In this document: positions 13,509 through 25,912 of the stretch, piece by piece
Layout: each line of letters begins with the position of its first letter
How positions within the stretch are numbered: position 1 is the stretch's first letter
Source: Tubulanus polymorphus
Taxonomy: Eukaryota; Nemertea; Palaeonemertea; Tubulaniformes; Tubulanidae
DNA length: 64,000 nt
Assembly: GCF_964204645.1 (NCBI RefSeq)
Contig: NC_134029.1
Span: 23,888,450-23,952,449, forward strand
Direction of reading: 5' to 3'
Made by a program: the position numbers and the translations under genes
The notes under the pieces: generated by a model
Databases searched by the model: none
Seen by the model: only the letters and a program-made list of their open reading frames with translations
Told to the model about the DNA's origin: nothing

Positions 13509-13514
13509 AATAAA
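13509..13514 (+). terminator. Poly(A) signal of kelch gene
   Basis: AATAAA 11 bp after the kelch stop codon. The opposite-strand AATAAA for SPAG8 is at 13524-13519, four bases away. Confidence 0.7.
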
Positions 13515-13614
13515 TACATTTATTTATCAATCTTATAATCATTTTACACATAAGAAGAAGTCCCAATTTTATCTTTTTTTCTGCAGAGATTTTTTCGTTT
13601 AGAATAAAACGTCT

Positions 13615-14730
13615 TTACATTTTCGGAATGTTTTCAATGTTATAAGGTTTTGTTTGTCCCAAGTATTCACTGATCGGTGTGCTGAAAGCAGCATTCTTCC
13701 TGAATGGAGAATCATGCGTTTTCACTTGGCTTACTCCTGTTACACAGTCTTTATGATCGGACCAGAATGTCACCGGTTGCTCGCTTAAATTATGACTCTG
13801 AAAAAAATGTAAATCACACGGTCAGGACTTTCTGAATAAATTTTTTTTTCTAAATAGATGAAATTCCGAGTTTCATACCCTCGTATATTTCGCCTCTTGG
13901 GGTACGAAATCATCGATATTGAAGTCTTTTTGAGTGACAGATTTAAACTCAGTAGGTTCTGGGGGTGGATTAAATTCTTCATGTACTTCTTTACTGAAAA
14001 TAGATGATATTTTTTCAGATATAGTGTGACCAAAAAGGAAAGACTTGAGTGTCTAAAACAGAGATAACATACCTAGCTTGGTCGTATATCATTTGCATCA
14101 ACAGTTCTTTCTTTTTGCCTAAAAAATACAAAATATTCGATGATGGTCTTTTTTTCCTACTTCTATTTCTGAATTTTTACAGGAAAAATTTCGATTTTTT
14201 AATGTCATTGTATTAATCCTTATCAGGATATCTCAACACATAATCAACTTAACATCAGAGGCTGTTATTCAAAAATTGTATTCATCACTATTAATTTAAC
14301 TTCAATCGTCATTTTAAAGCAAAATAGAATGAGATTTAAGTCACTACACCTACCCATTGTTCGTACTCCTAGTTGCGCAGGAGCTTTGTACGAATCTTGA
14401 CATGTTGATATTTTTTCTGGTTCGGCATCAAAATTTGTCGATAAAATGCCTTTATGTCCCGCTTTAGTGGTTTCATCCAGACCAGGAGATGGATCAATTG
14501 TCATAACAGCACGCTGTCCAAAAAGAAAATCATTCCAAAGGCTTGTTAAGATGTAAACAAAAAACAAGATTTCAACAACTGCCTTGAATCCTCGATGAAG
14601 AGAATCGAAGAAAGCAACTGAGGCGAAAAATGACATTATATGTTACCTCTTCAACCCAATTTTCCAGCAGACATTTTCCATTTGAATTATTGAATCTAAT
14701 TTCATTGCGTCCTTGATTCGACGTCGACAT
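13615..14730 (-). CDS. SPAG8: Sperm-associated antigen 8 (ciliary microtubule inner protein)
   Basis: Five exons on the minus strand: 14730-14647, 14513-14354, 14118-14073, 13993-13879 and 13797-13615. The product is 195 residues. Family landmarks appear in order: GKCLLENWVEE near the start, GHKGILS, QDSYKAP, a KKKELLMQMIYDQ helix, and a C-terminal block with FW, TGVSQVKT, DSPFRKNAAFSTPISEYLG and PYNIENIP. These match the conserved half of vertebrate SPAG8. The long Gly/Ser/Pro-rich N-terminus of the human protein (485 residues) is absent. SPAG8 is known as a luminal (microtubule inner) protein of axonemal doublets and as a sperm antigen, so cilia or flagella are the expected site. The gene is convergent with the kelch gene, stops 116 bp apart. 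The poly(A) signal is at 13524-13519 on the minus strand. Confidence 0.9.
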
Positions 14731-17700
14731 GTTAAACTTTGAAATGGGCAATAAATCGCAAAAATAAGCAAATAATTTACAACCCGGAAGTAATCGGTAT
14801 CTATGGACGCTCCCCACAACACTCGCTTACCAGAGCCGAATACAGCGCGGGCACGGACGTACGGAACAGATTGGGACTGCGAATCGGACTATCTAGCGCG
14901 ACAGCGTCCGGCTGCGAAGCCTTCCATGTTTTACTCGAGGCGGGAAATACAATAGATAACACGTATGATATCACCGTTATCGGCGCATATTCACATACCG
15001 GGTATCCTTTCTCTGGTTTTGAGACAGAAGCTTACGTAAACGTACCTAGATCGGCATTATACGGGTGCGCGTGTCCCGTGCTTGCTGCGCGGCCACATTA
15101 GCTCTCACAGAAAAGAGCCGCTTTACGGCTGAAAACTAAGTGTGGACTGACTGGTCGACTGACCAGTGAAACAAGGGCGATCAAATGGCGTATCCCTAAT
15201 CAAAGGAGGCAAACACTGACTGGCCAAGCGATTCAGTCGGTGCGGGTACTAATATTTCTCAATTCGACAAAGAGCTACACAAAACCATAGCAACCAGCCT
15301 TTAAGCCTGCCGTCTGTCAGAAGATGAATCAGGCGGAGATGTTCATTACTCATCGGCTTTGATCGTGACGTCACACAAGACGTGACAAAAATAACGCGTC
15401 AAAGCCGCCCGATAGTGATGCTGTTACATCTCGTCTGAAACAACGCGACCTTGAACTTTCCATTCCAGTGGACACACAGAACGATGAGCATTAAGACCTA
15501 TTTTTAGCGAAGAACTGCGCACTAACTCAACTTCAAAGTGAACAAGTGTTTTTTTTGTAACGTTCGATTTCTTTTTAGCCCCGACTAACAAAGAATTCAG
15601 ATCCAACTTCACCGCGATTGTCGGCGCGCTTGTAGTTAGAACTGTGAAGCGATTGCTGCTAGAAGTGGTAGTGTCTATTAGAGAGGAAAACACTGTATGC
15701 CAATGAATTAGATGGGAAAAAATTAATCCTAGCTCTTCGATAGCAAGACCGTCGCCATCCCAGGGGTTTACTTAATTTGCGCGAAATACAGAATTTATGT
15801 GCTTTTTAGACGCTTCCCGTCCCCCAAAATTGTCTCCAATATTATATAATATAACACTGCATTAAATCCCATGGCATTCAGGATTCTATACATTGCGACA
15901 ATCTCCGAGATGATAGACGAGTTTTTTTATGAAGACAGGCGGCGCAATTTGCGCTGTAAATGACGTCATATACGGCTAGCGTCTGCGCCACAAACAGCGT
16001 TTTAACAGCAGGAAAATGAGCGGAATTATTATCGGTCCGGCGTGTTCGGTTAGTAAACCACAATACCCTAAAAGTGCCCGCGACCAAGGCGTAGATGCAT
16101 CCTGTATGCACGCAGGTAAACTATATTCAAATTTATAACCGTTATTTTATTTTTTTGAAAACATTTTTAAACATAAAATACGAGCAGCGGAAGTAGGAAT
16201 TTCTTTCCTTGGACGCTCGTTGCATTCGTTCTAGAGCCACTTTGTCTTCTTTGTTTGATTATCCTAACTAATTAACTGCTTAATCAATTAGTAGCTCGTT
16301 TCAATATCACTGAGGCTGCGTCATTTTAATGAACACTGTCGCAGTATAGCGATAAATAGCGGAGGTGGCGGCGTTTAGTTCCAGGGTAGCGTTATTCACG
16401 ACAGTCGTGTAATCTTCCTCACACGAATTATTACTTTTTTTCTGTACCGAATATTCGAAAATAAGGAATAGAATCCTCTATATACCGGTTTGAAACATAT
16501 TCAGGTGAAGAGATAATTGATAAAATAGGGAGAGTCCAAGTCTTAAAATGTTCGAAAATATTCAAAAATGTAAATCATTTTTTTTTCAAATTAGCATTAG
16601 CCGAATACCACAAAGTAGTGCCAGCAATAACGAAAAACTAATTTACGTAAACAGTTTGACGTACTTCGATGACGTATTCTTGTGTTGCGAATAGTTTCGT
16701 CTCTTTCTCATTATCATATCGATCTTTAATGCACTATTTACGAATACACCGATGTATTTATTTACAAGTTTTCTGAAGAGTATCTGTAAACAGACGATCA
16801 GTAGTCATCGATCCGTTCATTACATTTCATCTATATATGTATATAACCGAGAGCCCTACGGCTCGAAATTAAATGTCACAACCGATAATATGTGGCAGAA
16901 GACGCAACGTAGAAAGCGATAAACAAACACTAAAACCGGCGACAGAGTTCAGTGAATATATAGAACATGTATATAGTACAGTGGTTATAATTCGTTTATC
17001 ATACAAGTATAAATAAACCTACTCGAATCAAACTTATCAGATTCGTCGTTGAGTTCATCGTACCTCGACAAAATTTTACATATATAATTCGTTATATTAT
17101 AGACGCCGACTAGGAATGACTAGTATATGTACAATCAAATATTTAATATATAGCTATTCGCTGAGGGCATTTTATAATTCCATACCATGTAAATTATATA
17201 ATTGGCTAGTTACGACAATATGAATAATTCAACAGTTCATTCGGTCAGACAATAAGACCGCTAAGCGTGAGGGCGCCGTGAGGTGATGGACACATTAACC
17301 ATCAATACTGCATATGGTCGGCACAGGCGCTAGGCATTCTGAGAATCCGTTAATCGAATGTCTTCCGGGGTAAAAAGTAAAAACAATCCCCCTGTTTCGT
17401 TTCGGCAGATTCGGTGGGTTTAAACGGAAATTCAGTCGACGAGGTGGTACAGACAATTCCTTATTTCAAGATTTTAAAAAAAGTTGAAAGCAAATAAACT
17501 TGTTGATATGATGAGTAAACGGCTACTCGTTATAGATATGGTTTTAAAGCATCACATTCTCCAAATATGTCGCTGATACATAAAATGAATATATTAAAAT
17601 CAGATCTTGGTGGATTCTGAATTTCGATTTTATTCCGTCGAACAAAAGCAATCGGTTGAATCTTGTTGTTTATAGTTTTGATATTACTCAACTCAGCAAT

Positions 17701-18897
17701 GATGTGACCACGTTTGAGCCAATCTTCTTCTGTCAAACGGCAGCGCGCATCAAGTGATACGATAGATTTACTTAAGGCCGTCATAGTTTCATATAACGTA
17801 TTAGTCATAGACTATTTTATTTATCGCTTGATCACTGGAACGAAGGAGAGTCATATACACAACAGTTGTGCAATAATTATGAACACGTCACATACGACAA
17901 AATGAACCTCTCATCGAGGAAGGCGGCGAAATTGCCAAATCAGATAAACCCATTAGACATAATTGTAATTTATGAATCGATTTCGTAAAGGGCGTGTGAT
18001 GAAAACAGCAGGGGGATAGCATTTAGTCCGTTGCCTCGATTTTCAGTATCTTGAAAAACTTAATCAATTAGTCACATTAATTCAAACATCCCTAGGAGGC
18101 AATGCGCAGCGACTTATTTACAGAAAGAACAACCTATTTTTTACACACGTTTCGCAGATCTTTTGAACATCAGCAGCGAGATTTCACTGCGACTTTAGTA
18201 ACATCGATATCGCCGCACATATCACGGCACAAACTGTGAGATCGATGAACAATTTCTCGACCGATTGTGAAATTAATGCAGAATATCACGATATCATGAA
18301 ACGTATATCAAAAGAAATGGAACATAATGGAAACAGCTGCAGTAAATGACGTATACAATAAATGTGACTTAAGATATTCATGATATTGACACCGAAGAAA
18401 AAAGTCTTGTTTTCTTCTGTCCAGGTCACAAGAAAACCCCGCAGATTGCTGGCAAGAAATCTGACGAAGGCTGCTCTCATGTTCATGTACGTATAGAGAA
18501 GGTCTGATGCAAATACGTAATTTTCGAATAATTGCAAATGAATCAGAAAAAAAGTGAATGACGTAAAAGATGAAGCAGGCGTCGACCGATAATATTTTCG
18601 ATGCACAGAAATTTATGATGCCATAAAATATTTTCTTTCGGTCGCATATGTGGAGTTTATAAAGCGCTTTCTGTGCGTTACTTTCGCAAACGAGATCCAG
18701 GCACTTGATTACTTTTTCGTGGAAAGAATATAACATCGGATTAAGTCGGCGATGTCTGCCTCTTCATCTGTTTCGAACGTTGGAGAAATCCGTCTTTGTT
18801 TCGTTTCAAATTTAGAATTGTGACGACAACGTTCGTAACGCATTACATTAATTCGATATCTGACCGCGCCGTTAATTATTTTCTGTTTTAATTGCAG
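14731..18897. other. Mainly non-coding stretch upstream of SPAG8
   Basis: CpG-richer DNA at about 14780-15110 and 15900-16115 looks promoter-like. Open frames here (for example at 15424-15693, 17530-17808 and 18308-18736, minus strand) have no recognisable domain. Apart from the candidate microgene exon at 16095-16115, nothing is assigned. Confidence 0.4.
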
Positions 18898-19959
18898 GTG
18901 AAACACAAGCATCTGCCAAAACAGGACAGCAAAGGAAAATCCGGTAAGAGAAAAGCATGGTGTTACCATGGTTACTGTATGTAGCGCCAGTACGAGCTCA
19001 AGTGTATTATCACATTCTCAATCAACTGTTTCAAGAATTCCGTGCCAGATATTGACGACAACCACGACGGAAATGGACTTGTGTTTGTTTTATTTCGAGT
19101 ATACTCGGCGCTTCAGCGTCGAATGCAGCTCGATGTTTATAGTCGGACCGATTTATTAGCGTAATAATCATTCAAACTCAATTACTGTTCCGTAGTGAAT
19201 ATAAATAGCCCTCGCAGGCTGAACGAGTCGATATGCATTTTATATTAGATTATATTAGATTAGTGCCACATGGCAAATAATCATTCATAGCCTATGGTTG
19301 TTGAGTTTTTTTTTCACAGACACTTATTAAAAACCGAAAGAATGGAACCGAAAAAGAGAGATTTTTCAATGATATCAGTTCGATTTTGCAACATTTCGCC
19401 GTTAATCGGAACATGATTTATTGCACCACGTGACCCCGGGCTGCCACCGAGAGTTATTTATTTCTCAAAACCCCTCGCACACGTTCTGTTGATAAAATTC
19501 CTTCAGTATCTCAATGATCAGGAAAGGCAGACGATCTGCACCTCTCCGCGAGATGCGATTTATTTTCGCCCGTGGTAGCATCTCACTGCAGCAAGCGGTT
19601 TTTTTCTAAACAATCATTTATAATCATATCAGTATCGTATCATATGTAGAATTCTGATTTTAATCTTTCTCCGAGGAATTCAAAACTCTTTTCTGTGTCT
19701 TTTCTCTCGTGGCATTTACGGAATGAGCACCATTTCGCCCTGACTGTTCCTCTGCTTTTTCTAGCTTAAAGCTAAAATGATATTGCAAAAAATTACTGGA
19801 CTAACTAAGAAAAATTCATTGATTTACTTTCTGCCATACATATTGAGTATTTCTCTGTGTTTTATCATAAAAAGATGTATTACTTTTATATACGTCCATA
19901 ATCTAATAATCAAAACGTGTATTTTACTTCCAGGTGCGGATAAAGTCAAGAAGAAGTGA
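16095..19959 (+). CDS. Candidate spliced 30-residue Lys-rich microprotein
   Basis: Three pieces join in frame: 16095-16115 (MHPVCTQ, donor CAG|GTAAAC), 18898-18943 (VKHKHLPKQDSKGKS, acceptor ATTGCAG, donor CCG|GTAAGA) and 19934-19959 (GADKVKKK stop, acceptor TTCCAG). An AATAAA at 20058 lies about 100 bp beyond the stop. The last two exons are well supported by splice sites, phase and poly(A) signal. The first exon is chosen only because its CpG-rich context, ATG, donor and phase fit, and other 5' exons are possible. The peptide is strongly basic with no signal sequence. I recognise no family. It could instead be the C-terminus of a longer protein, or a non-coding RNA. Confidence 0.3.
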
Positions 19960-20057
19960 GAAATTTCTTGAACTCTGAAGTCGGACGAATATAGCACGAC
20001 GCTGTATAAACAATGCTGCTTTATAAATGCATAGTCAAACTGGCTGTTCTTAAAGTT

Positions 20058-20063
20058 AATAAA
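20058..20063 (+). terminator. Poly(A) signal
   Basis: AATAAA in GTTAATAAATATA, downstream of the lysine-rich terminal exon at 19934-19959. Confidence 0.5.
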
Positions 20064-20089
20064 TATATCTTACACATTCGGGTTGTTTC

Positions 20090-21180
20090 GGGTTCTAATT
20101 AACTATAAAATCAAATCGTTATTTCAACCCGATAATTCCTTTCTTCTTTGAATTGTGAGATTTACTTATCCAAAAAGTCATAATCCATTCGCAAAGCTTC
20201 CTTCTGAACAGCCAAACTATGTAAAATATCACTATACTTTATCGGAACATATTTTCCTATATTTATTGTATGTATGTTATATTAATTGGACAATATCTTA
20301 ATATGCAATATCATTCTGATTAATGGTTCTCTCTCTCTCTTCTCTTCACTCTCCTCCTCCTTCTCTCATTATTGAAGCAATGATATAACACTTTTCATAA
20401 AAAAACACCAAGAGCTATGAGAAATATCGGTGTTATCAATTTCCGTTTGAATTGTAATTGTTCTTCTTGATAAATAATTTATTTTGATTTGTATATATTT
20501 AAAAAGGAAACTCTTCCTGATTCTTACTATTGAATAATTAATGGAAATGAAATATACACGTAATTCGGTAAAATGAACATAAATATATTATATATATATA
20601 TATACCTTGTGCAAATTGTCTCTTATTTCCCTGTGTTACGGATTCATATTCACTGAATTCTTAGACACCCCTCGTATCTTCAGGCGCGGCCGGATCTAGG
20701 GTCTGATACAGGGAGGGGTGCAGCCCAAAATAGGACGTATAATTAAAAGGGCACCCCGAAAGAAAGCTCATCGGAAAACGTCGAATTGTTTGGAAATACA
20801 GAGTATAATTTCATGAATCTTTTATAGGCATCAATTTAATATTTTTCCTTTTCCAGTAAAATTTCAGGGCAACTTAAAACTGTTAAGAGGGGGTGCGCAA
20901 CCTCCCCTTGGATCCGCCACTGATATTGAGCATCGGTTGTAAATTTAATGAGATCTTCAACCCCGAGGTTTTGGTGTCAAGGATTACGTTGTAACGTTTG
21001 ACTAACCGATGGTAGATGGCAGCACCTTCTTCGAATCTCCATGTTTCTCACAGAGGCTCGTATTTGAAGAAGTTTGGTAGTCAATTACCAATATTACTAA
21101 TATCATTTTTTGGGGATATAGGATGACCTAAGTTACTATACATCCCCATACACGAGCCCCTGTGATGCCTCTGTTCAAAC
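20090..21180. other. Intergenic stretch with low-complexity and transposon sequence
   Basis: Contains a CT-rich run near 20330-20365, an AT run near 20586-20604 and a short element at 20681-20922. No gene seen. Confidence 0.5.
20681..20922. mobile_element. Short element with GGCGGATCC-type ends
   Basis: The right end CCTTGGATCCGCCACTG and the degenerate left end CAGGCGCGGCCGGATCTAGG are inverted; each is followed inward by GGGGTGC-like sequence. A related left end (TTGGCGGATCCAGGAG) occurs at 53924. The CAGTGGCGGATCC terminus is widespread on animal non-autonomous DNA elements; superfamily not determined. Confidence 0.5.
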
Positions 21181-21316
21181 AAACAAGACTACTCACAAAA
21201 ATTCATTCAAACTCCATCTTTATTTTAACCATTTTGATTCCGATACAATAAATTTGTTGGTAGAATTCATGTTTTCAGTCAGCGGTAAAATTAAATCATG
21301 AGTCATGATTGTTAAA

Positions 21317-21958
21317 TTATAAATCCACGCGACTTTTGAAGCCGTATTTCAGATAAAGTCTTTGAGCCGGATTCTGTAGTTGTGTAGTAATCAGTTGAAC
21401 GCTATCGTAAGAGTTTCTGCGACAAAAATTCACCGCCGTTTCAATCAACATAAGCCCGATTCCCATTTTACGACGACGTTTACAGACGGCCATCCGTCGT
21501 AGGAACGCCGTTTTACCGAGGGGCGAAGTGTTCTCGGCTACAGCGCCGTTAATCGCGAGGACATCCTCGCGCGCAACAATCGCTACCGTGCCGACGATAT
21601 CGCCGTCGAACTGCGCTACCCAGAAATTCGAATAGGCGTCGCGCTGATAACATTTCTCGATGTCGTTCAAATCCGAACACGAAGCGTGAAAATAAGCGAG
21701 CGCCGCTATTCGAATAACCAGATACACGACACCGAAATATCCGACGATCGCCGCACCAATTATCATCAACCAGTCATCGATAATCAGCGAAAACATCGAA
21801 AATAACAAACTCGCGAAAATCAATGCTTCTCGACGTAACAACGCATTTTTATACGCCGGCCACATATTTGTATAAACTCCGTCTAATAATACACGTTTAA
21901 CAGATTGTTGATCAGACGGCTGATACTGTCTGATCAATACTTCACAAATAACAACCAT
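21317..21958 (-). CDS. NAT8/NAT8L-like GNAT N-acetyltransferase
   Basis: A single uninterrupted coding exon of 213 residues. The N-terminus (VLIRQYQPSDQQSVKRVLLDG) is followed by a hydrophobic hairpin at about 45-90, as in membrane-anchored NAT8-type enzymes. A GNAT core follows: FWVAQFDGDIVGTVAI, FLRRMAVCKRRRKMGIGLML (acetyl-CoA loop RRKMGIG) and LYLKYGF. Family members transfer acetyl from acetyl-CoA to cysteine conjugates, aspartate or lysines at the ER or mitochondria; the substrate cannot be told here. The start codon lies only 79 bp after the NAA10 stop on the same strand. A TATATATAAAA in that gap could be a TATA box. Poly(A) signal on the minus strand near 21229-21220. Confidence 0.85.
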   Translation of the reverse strand: MVVICEVLIRQYQPSDQQSVKRVLLDGVYTNMWPAYKNALLRREALIFASLLFSMFSLIIDDWLMIIGAAIVGYFGVVYLVIRIAALAYFHASCSDLNDIEKCYQRDAYSNFWVAQFDGDIVGTVAIVAREDVLAINGAVAENTSPLGKTAFLRRMAVCKRRRKMGIGLMLIETAVNFCRRNSYDSVQLITTQLQNPAQRLYLKYGFKSRVDL

Positions 21959-22037
21959 TATTGTTCTGTTTCATTCGCTCATGCAGTTTTATATATACGA
22001 GAAAAACACGTTTTTTTCTAGGGTTTTATAAATATTT

Positions 22038-22559
22038 CTAAGCGGTTGTCGACGTTTCTTCGATAACCGGTTTCGGAGCGGTATATTTGTCTAAGAACTC
22101 GGATAGATCTCGTCTCATGGCGTACGCGTCTTCACCGTCGGCGTAATACTTCGGTTCGATTTCGCTGATCGAGAATTTCAGCGTGCTCGTGTAAAGATGC
22201 AGCGCGGCGCGGTTACTCTTACGAACGTGCAACGAAACGTATTTCGCGCGGAAACTTTCGACCATCGCTCGCGACGCTTGATCCATGAGTTTCTGAGCGA
22301 GGCCGAGACGACGATGTGATCGTTTCACGGCGAGTGACGTGATGTGACCGTGCGGAACCGAGTCTTCCGGATCCTCTTCCATTTTCGCCAGGACGTAACC
22401 GACTATTTTTCCGGATTCGTCCTCGGCGACGTACGATAACTGCGGCCACGATAATCCGTGATAGAAATAGTATTTCATCTGATAGTTTTCAGGCAGGCAG
22501 AGTAAATTACAATGCTGCATATTCATCAGGTCTTCCGGACATGCATTACGGATATTCAT
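22038..22559 (-). CDS. NAA10: N-alpha-acetyltransferase catalytic subunit NAA10/NAA11
   Basis: 173 residues in one coding exon, nearly identical to animal NAA10 over residues 1-155. The Ac-CoA loop [50 protein letters not shown] and [11 protein letters not shown] are all present. It is the catalytic subunit of the NatA complex, which with NAA15 acetylates nascent protein N-termini at the ribosome. A pyrimidine-rich acceptor (TTTTCTTTTCTAG) sits just upstream of the ATG, so a 5' untranslated exon is likely. The C-terminal tail is short (human NAA10 has 235 residues). The coding region has no intron, so a retrocopy is possible, as for mammalian NAA11. The frame is intact and highly conserved, which argues for function. 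Head-to-head with acid ceramidase. Confidence 0.93.
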   Translation of the reverse strand: MNIRNACPEDLMNMQHCNLLCLPENYQMKYYFYHGLSWPQLSYVAEDESGKIVGYVLAKMEEDPEDSVPHGHITSLAVKRSHRRLGLAQKLMDQASRAMVESFRAKYVSLHVRKSNRAALHLYTSTLKFSISEIEPKYYADGEDAYAMRRDLSEFLDKYTAPKPVIEETSTTA

Positions 22560-23164
22560 CGTCGATACTAGAAAAGAAAAATATAATTTATAGATATGTT
22601 CTTAAATACCGAAGCCAACCTTATGGGTTACCCCTAGTGACCCAGTGCTTCAGAAACACAGCCAGGTAGTTCGGCAAACGTTTGTTTTGTTTATCTTACT
22701 TATGTAGTGTAATCTAGATTTGTCCTATTGTTTTGATCATTTACAGGATTTCTCGGTTTTAAAAGTATTTACAGCTTAATTTTTGACACACCGTCCGATC
22801 GCAAAAAGTTACAATAAATGAAATGCATTTGTATTTGAGTTTATAGCGTCAATTTAACGTTTCAGCGATGTATTTCATTAATTATGAATAAAAAAAGAAA
22901 TCAATCGACTTGAAAATGAACCCATAATCATCATAGAAAATGAATAAACTCACCAAATATTAGATTTCAGACAAATTTAAACAAAAAACTGGTAAATTTT
23001 ACAAAACAGGAGCCGGGTGGAGCATGTTTTACTCAATCACATCCGTCATTTCCCAGTGCTGCGGCAACCAGTCTATGTTCCGCTAACGTTGGGAATCCCC
23101 GTTGAGGGCGCCAGCGGCTAAATTACTTCCGGGTTTGTCATATGATTTGAAATTAGGCCGGAGA

Positions 23165-25878
23165 ATGAATAAAATAGGCGTGTTTTACGGAGTTTTCTTA
23201 TTCGTTTGTGTATTTCATACACTCACAGTCTCACAGGTTCCACCGGTAAGTCGTTTGTACAGCTGTCATATTTTTTTACTGTCTAAAAAGTAGGATTTTC
23301 GACATGAAATGTCGACTCGTAGTAGTTTCATATTTTGCCGCAGGAGGGCGCTGAATGCAATTATTAGTCTTAATTTTTTGTTTCAAAAACCTCACAAGAT
23401 TCATCTTAATTTTCAGTACGTTGAAAAATGTGAGACTGGTTTGTACCCACCACCTGCCAAGTAAGTATCGAAAAATAGCATGTCAATAATTGCCTTTGTA
23501 TATGGCCTATGGATAAGACTGATCGATAAGATTTTAAGATAAGATGAACTTAAACAGTTTAATCCCTCCCTGTTTAAGGTACACAATCAGATACTCATTC
23601 AATATAGAGAAACCAAACATAGAATTAAAGTTGTGATAATGATTTCCAGTACAGTGAGGGTTAAAAATAACGAATGGACCCTATCCCTCATTGATTTATA
23701 AAACATATTCATCGTATCTCGCACTTAAAGCTTTAAAACTATATTTACCCGTTACAACTGATTGTTTTCAGACATGCTGTTGCTTCGCATATTGTAAATT
23801 TAGATTTAGCACCGGCTGAAAGATGGAGAGAGACACTAAAAGATAAGACACCGATGGTAAAAACTGATATTCAAAAAACTTCTTTTCAAATTACAAAATG
23901 TTTCAACATTTGATTTTTAAATCCATTAATTATTACATTTTCAGTTGAAGAATCTGATTGCGAAATTCAAGGAGTTCATCATTGATTTCAGCGGTGGTTC
24001 TCATTTCTTAATTGACCTCGTTGACAAAGATTTTGTAAGTGAATTAACCTTTCACACCTTGTTTTCATATGGGAGGATGAATATGAAGATGTGTATCTCT
24101 GTTTTGCAGGTTGTGTTGGTGGACACTTTACCATCACCATTCAAAGAAGAAATTAAAGGAATAGCCAATATAACGGGAATTCCTTTGGGTAAGAGACAGT
24201 CGATGATAAACCTTCTGTGGAAATAGTTCTATTGATATTCGTAAATCTGTAAATTCTACTAAATACAAACGACTGGAGTGATGCATAACTTCTCTATTAT
24301 CTTTTCATGCATTGTGTATATTTCATTTCCTTCAAAATAAAGCTTTTAGTTATTTCTTGTCACCTTCGATATTGAAATGGTATCTTGGTTTCTGTTTTTC
24401 AGGAGAAGTCGTTCTGTATAATGTGTTCTACGAGATATTTACAGTTTGTACCTCAATTATAGCACAAGATAGCAAAGGTTATTACAATTTTGAGTTATGC
24501 TTCAGTATATATACCTGTACTAGTATTGTAATACGCATTTGTTTTTCTTCTATTTAGGAGTCATGTATCATGCCAGAAATCTGGATTTTGGTCTCTTCCT
24601 CGGGTAGGCTCTACGTTACATATCAATTAATAATAAAGAAATTTATGAAAATACAGTCACACTCTCTAAAGTTGTTATTAACTGGGACGATCATTAGGTT
24701 TATGTCTTATATATTCAAATGATGACTTACACTTAGTAAATTAAATTGGAAATATCTCGAAAATAGAGATGACTTGTCATGACTTAACGAATTAAGATAG
24801 TTTGACTGTATACCTTGTTTCATGTAATTTTAGATGGAAGAATCACAGTTGGGTGATTACGAAAGCTCTTCGTCCTGCCTTAGTCCAACTGGACTTTCAA
24901 TCAAAAGGAAAAACAGTATTCAAATCTGTAAATTTTGCCGGATATATCGGTGTTTTAACAGGCATGAAACCAGTAAGTTGTTTTTAAAGGATCATTTATT
25001 TATTACGTACACAGGAAATTTGAATTTTCCCTCCCCTTTCCTCCCCTAATGCATTGTAATAAGGAATATTAATATAGCACCTTTCCATGTTGCCATGCTC
25101 AAAGCGCTGTTTCTCCTCAGTGTTTGTGGAACAACCATGTTTTGAGCTTTGATTTGAAACTATTGATTGAGTCCGGTGATTTCAAGCTCGCAGGAAGGGA
25201 ATTCCAAAGTTTGGGTCCAGAAGCCGAAACCCCTAAAGAGAATTGATGTTGTAATTAAATGTGTTTATTGATTACAATGTTTTACTACTGATTTCAGGGA
25301 GTATTTACACTGACAATGAATGAACGATTCAATGCTGATGGAGGTTATATCGGAATTCTCAAGTGGATACTCGGTGATCGTAAAAGCGTATGGATGGGAT
25401 TTCTGACGAGAATGGTTCTAGAAACGGCTTCCAGTTTCGAAGAGGCCAGATTTAGATTGGCTAATACTCCGATGTTGGCTCCTGCATATTTCATAGTCGG
25501 TGGCAACCAGTCTTACCAGGTCAGAAGACTAGTACACAACATGACCTAGTTTCATAGTTTCGAGTTGACACTGAATCAAATCTTAATTCAGAACTGTGGA
25601 ACAGGGTCCGGTGTGTATGAAAAATTAGAATACAGAGTTCACGATAATAATGTATTTTTCATTTGTTTACAGGGTTGTGTGATAACTCGTGCTCGTGATA
25701 AAGCTCTAGATGTTTGGTGCATGAACAAGACAGATTTCTACATTTTAGAGACTAATTACGATCACTGGGAAAAACCGTTTATTCTGGACGACAGACGAAC
25801 TCCGGCTCATAACTGCATGAACAAACTTACGGCAAAGGTGAATAATTTGGACTGAAAATGGATACTGCATTGATGGAA

Positions 25879-25912
<34 letters not shown>

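Noticed and set aside
14739-15101. 120-codon plus-strand frame just upstream of SPAG8
   Set aside because: Starts in the SPAG8 5' region, composition is promoter-like and no domain or splice link was found.
17530-17808. 92-codon minus-strand frame with a helical look
   Set aside because: No family, signal or splice partner; kept out as probable chance.
18286-18969. Several overlapping minus-strand frames
   Set aside because: Cys/Phe-rich translations with no domain in three overlapping frames, typical of AT-rich non-coding DNA.
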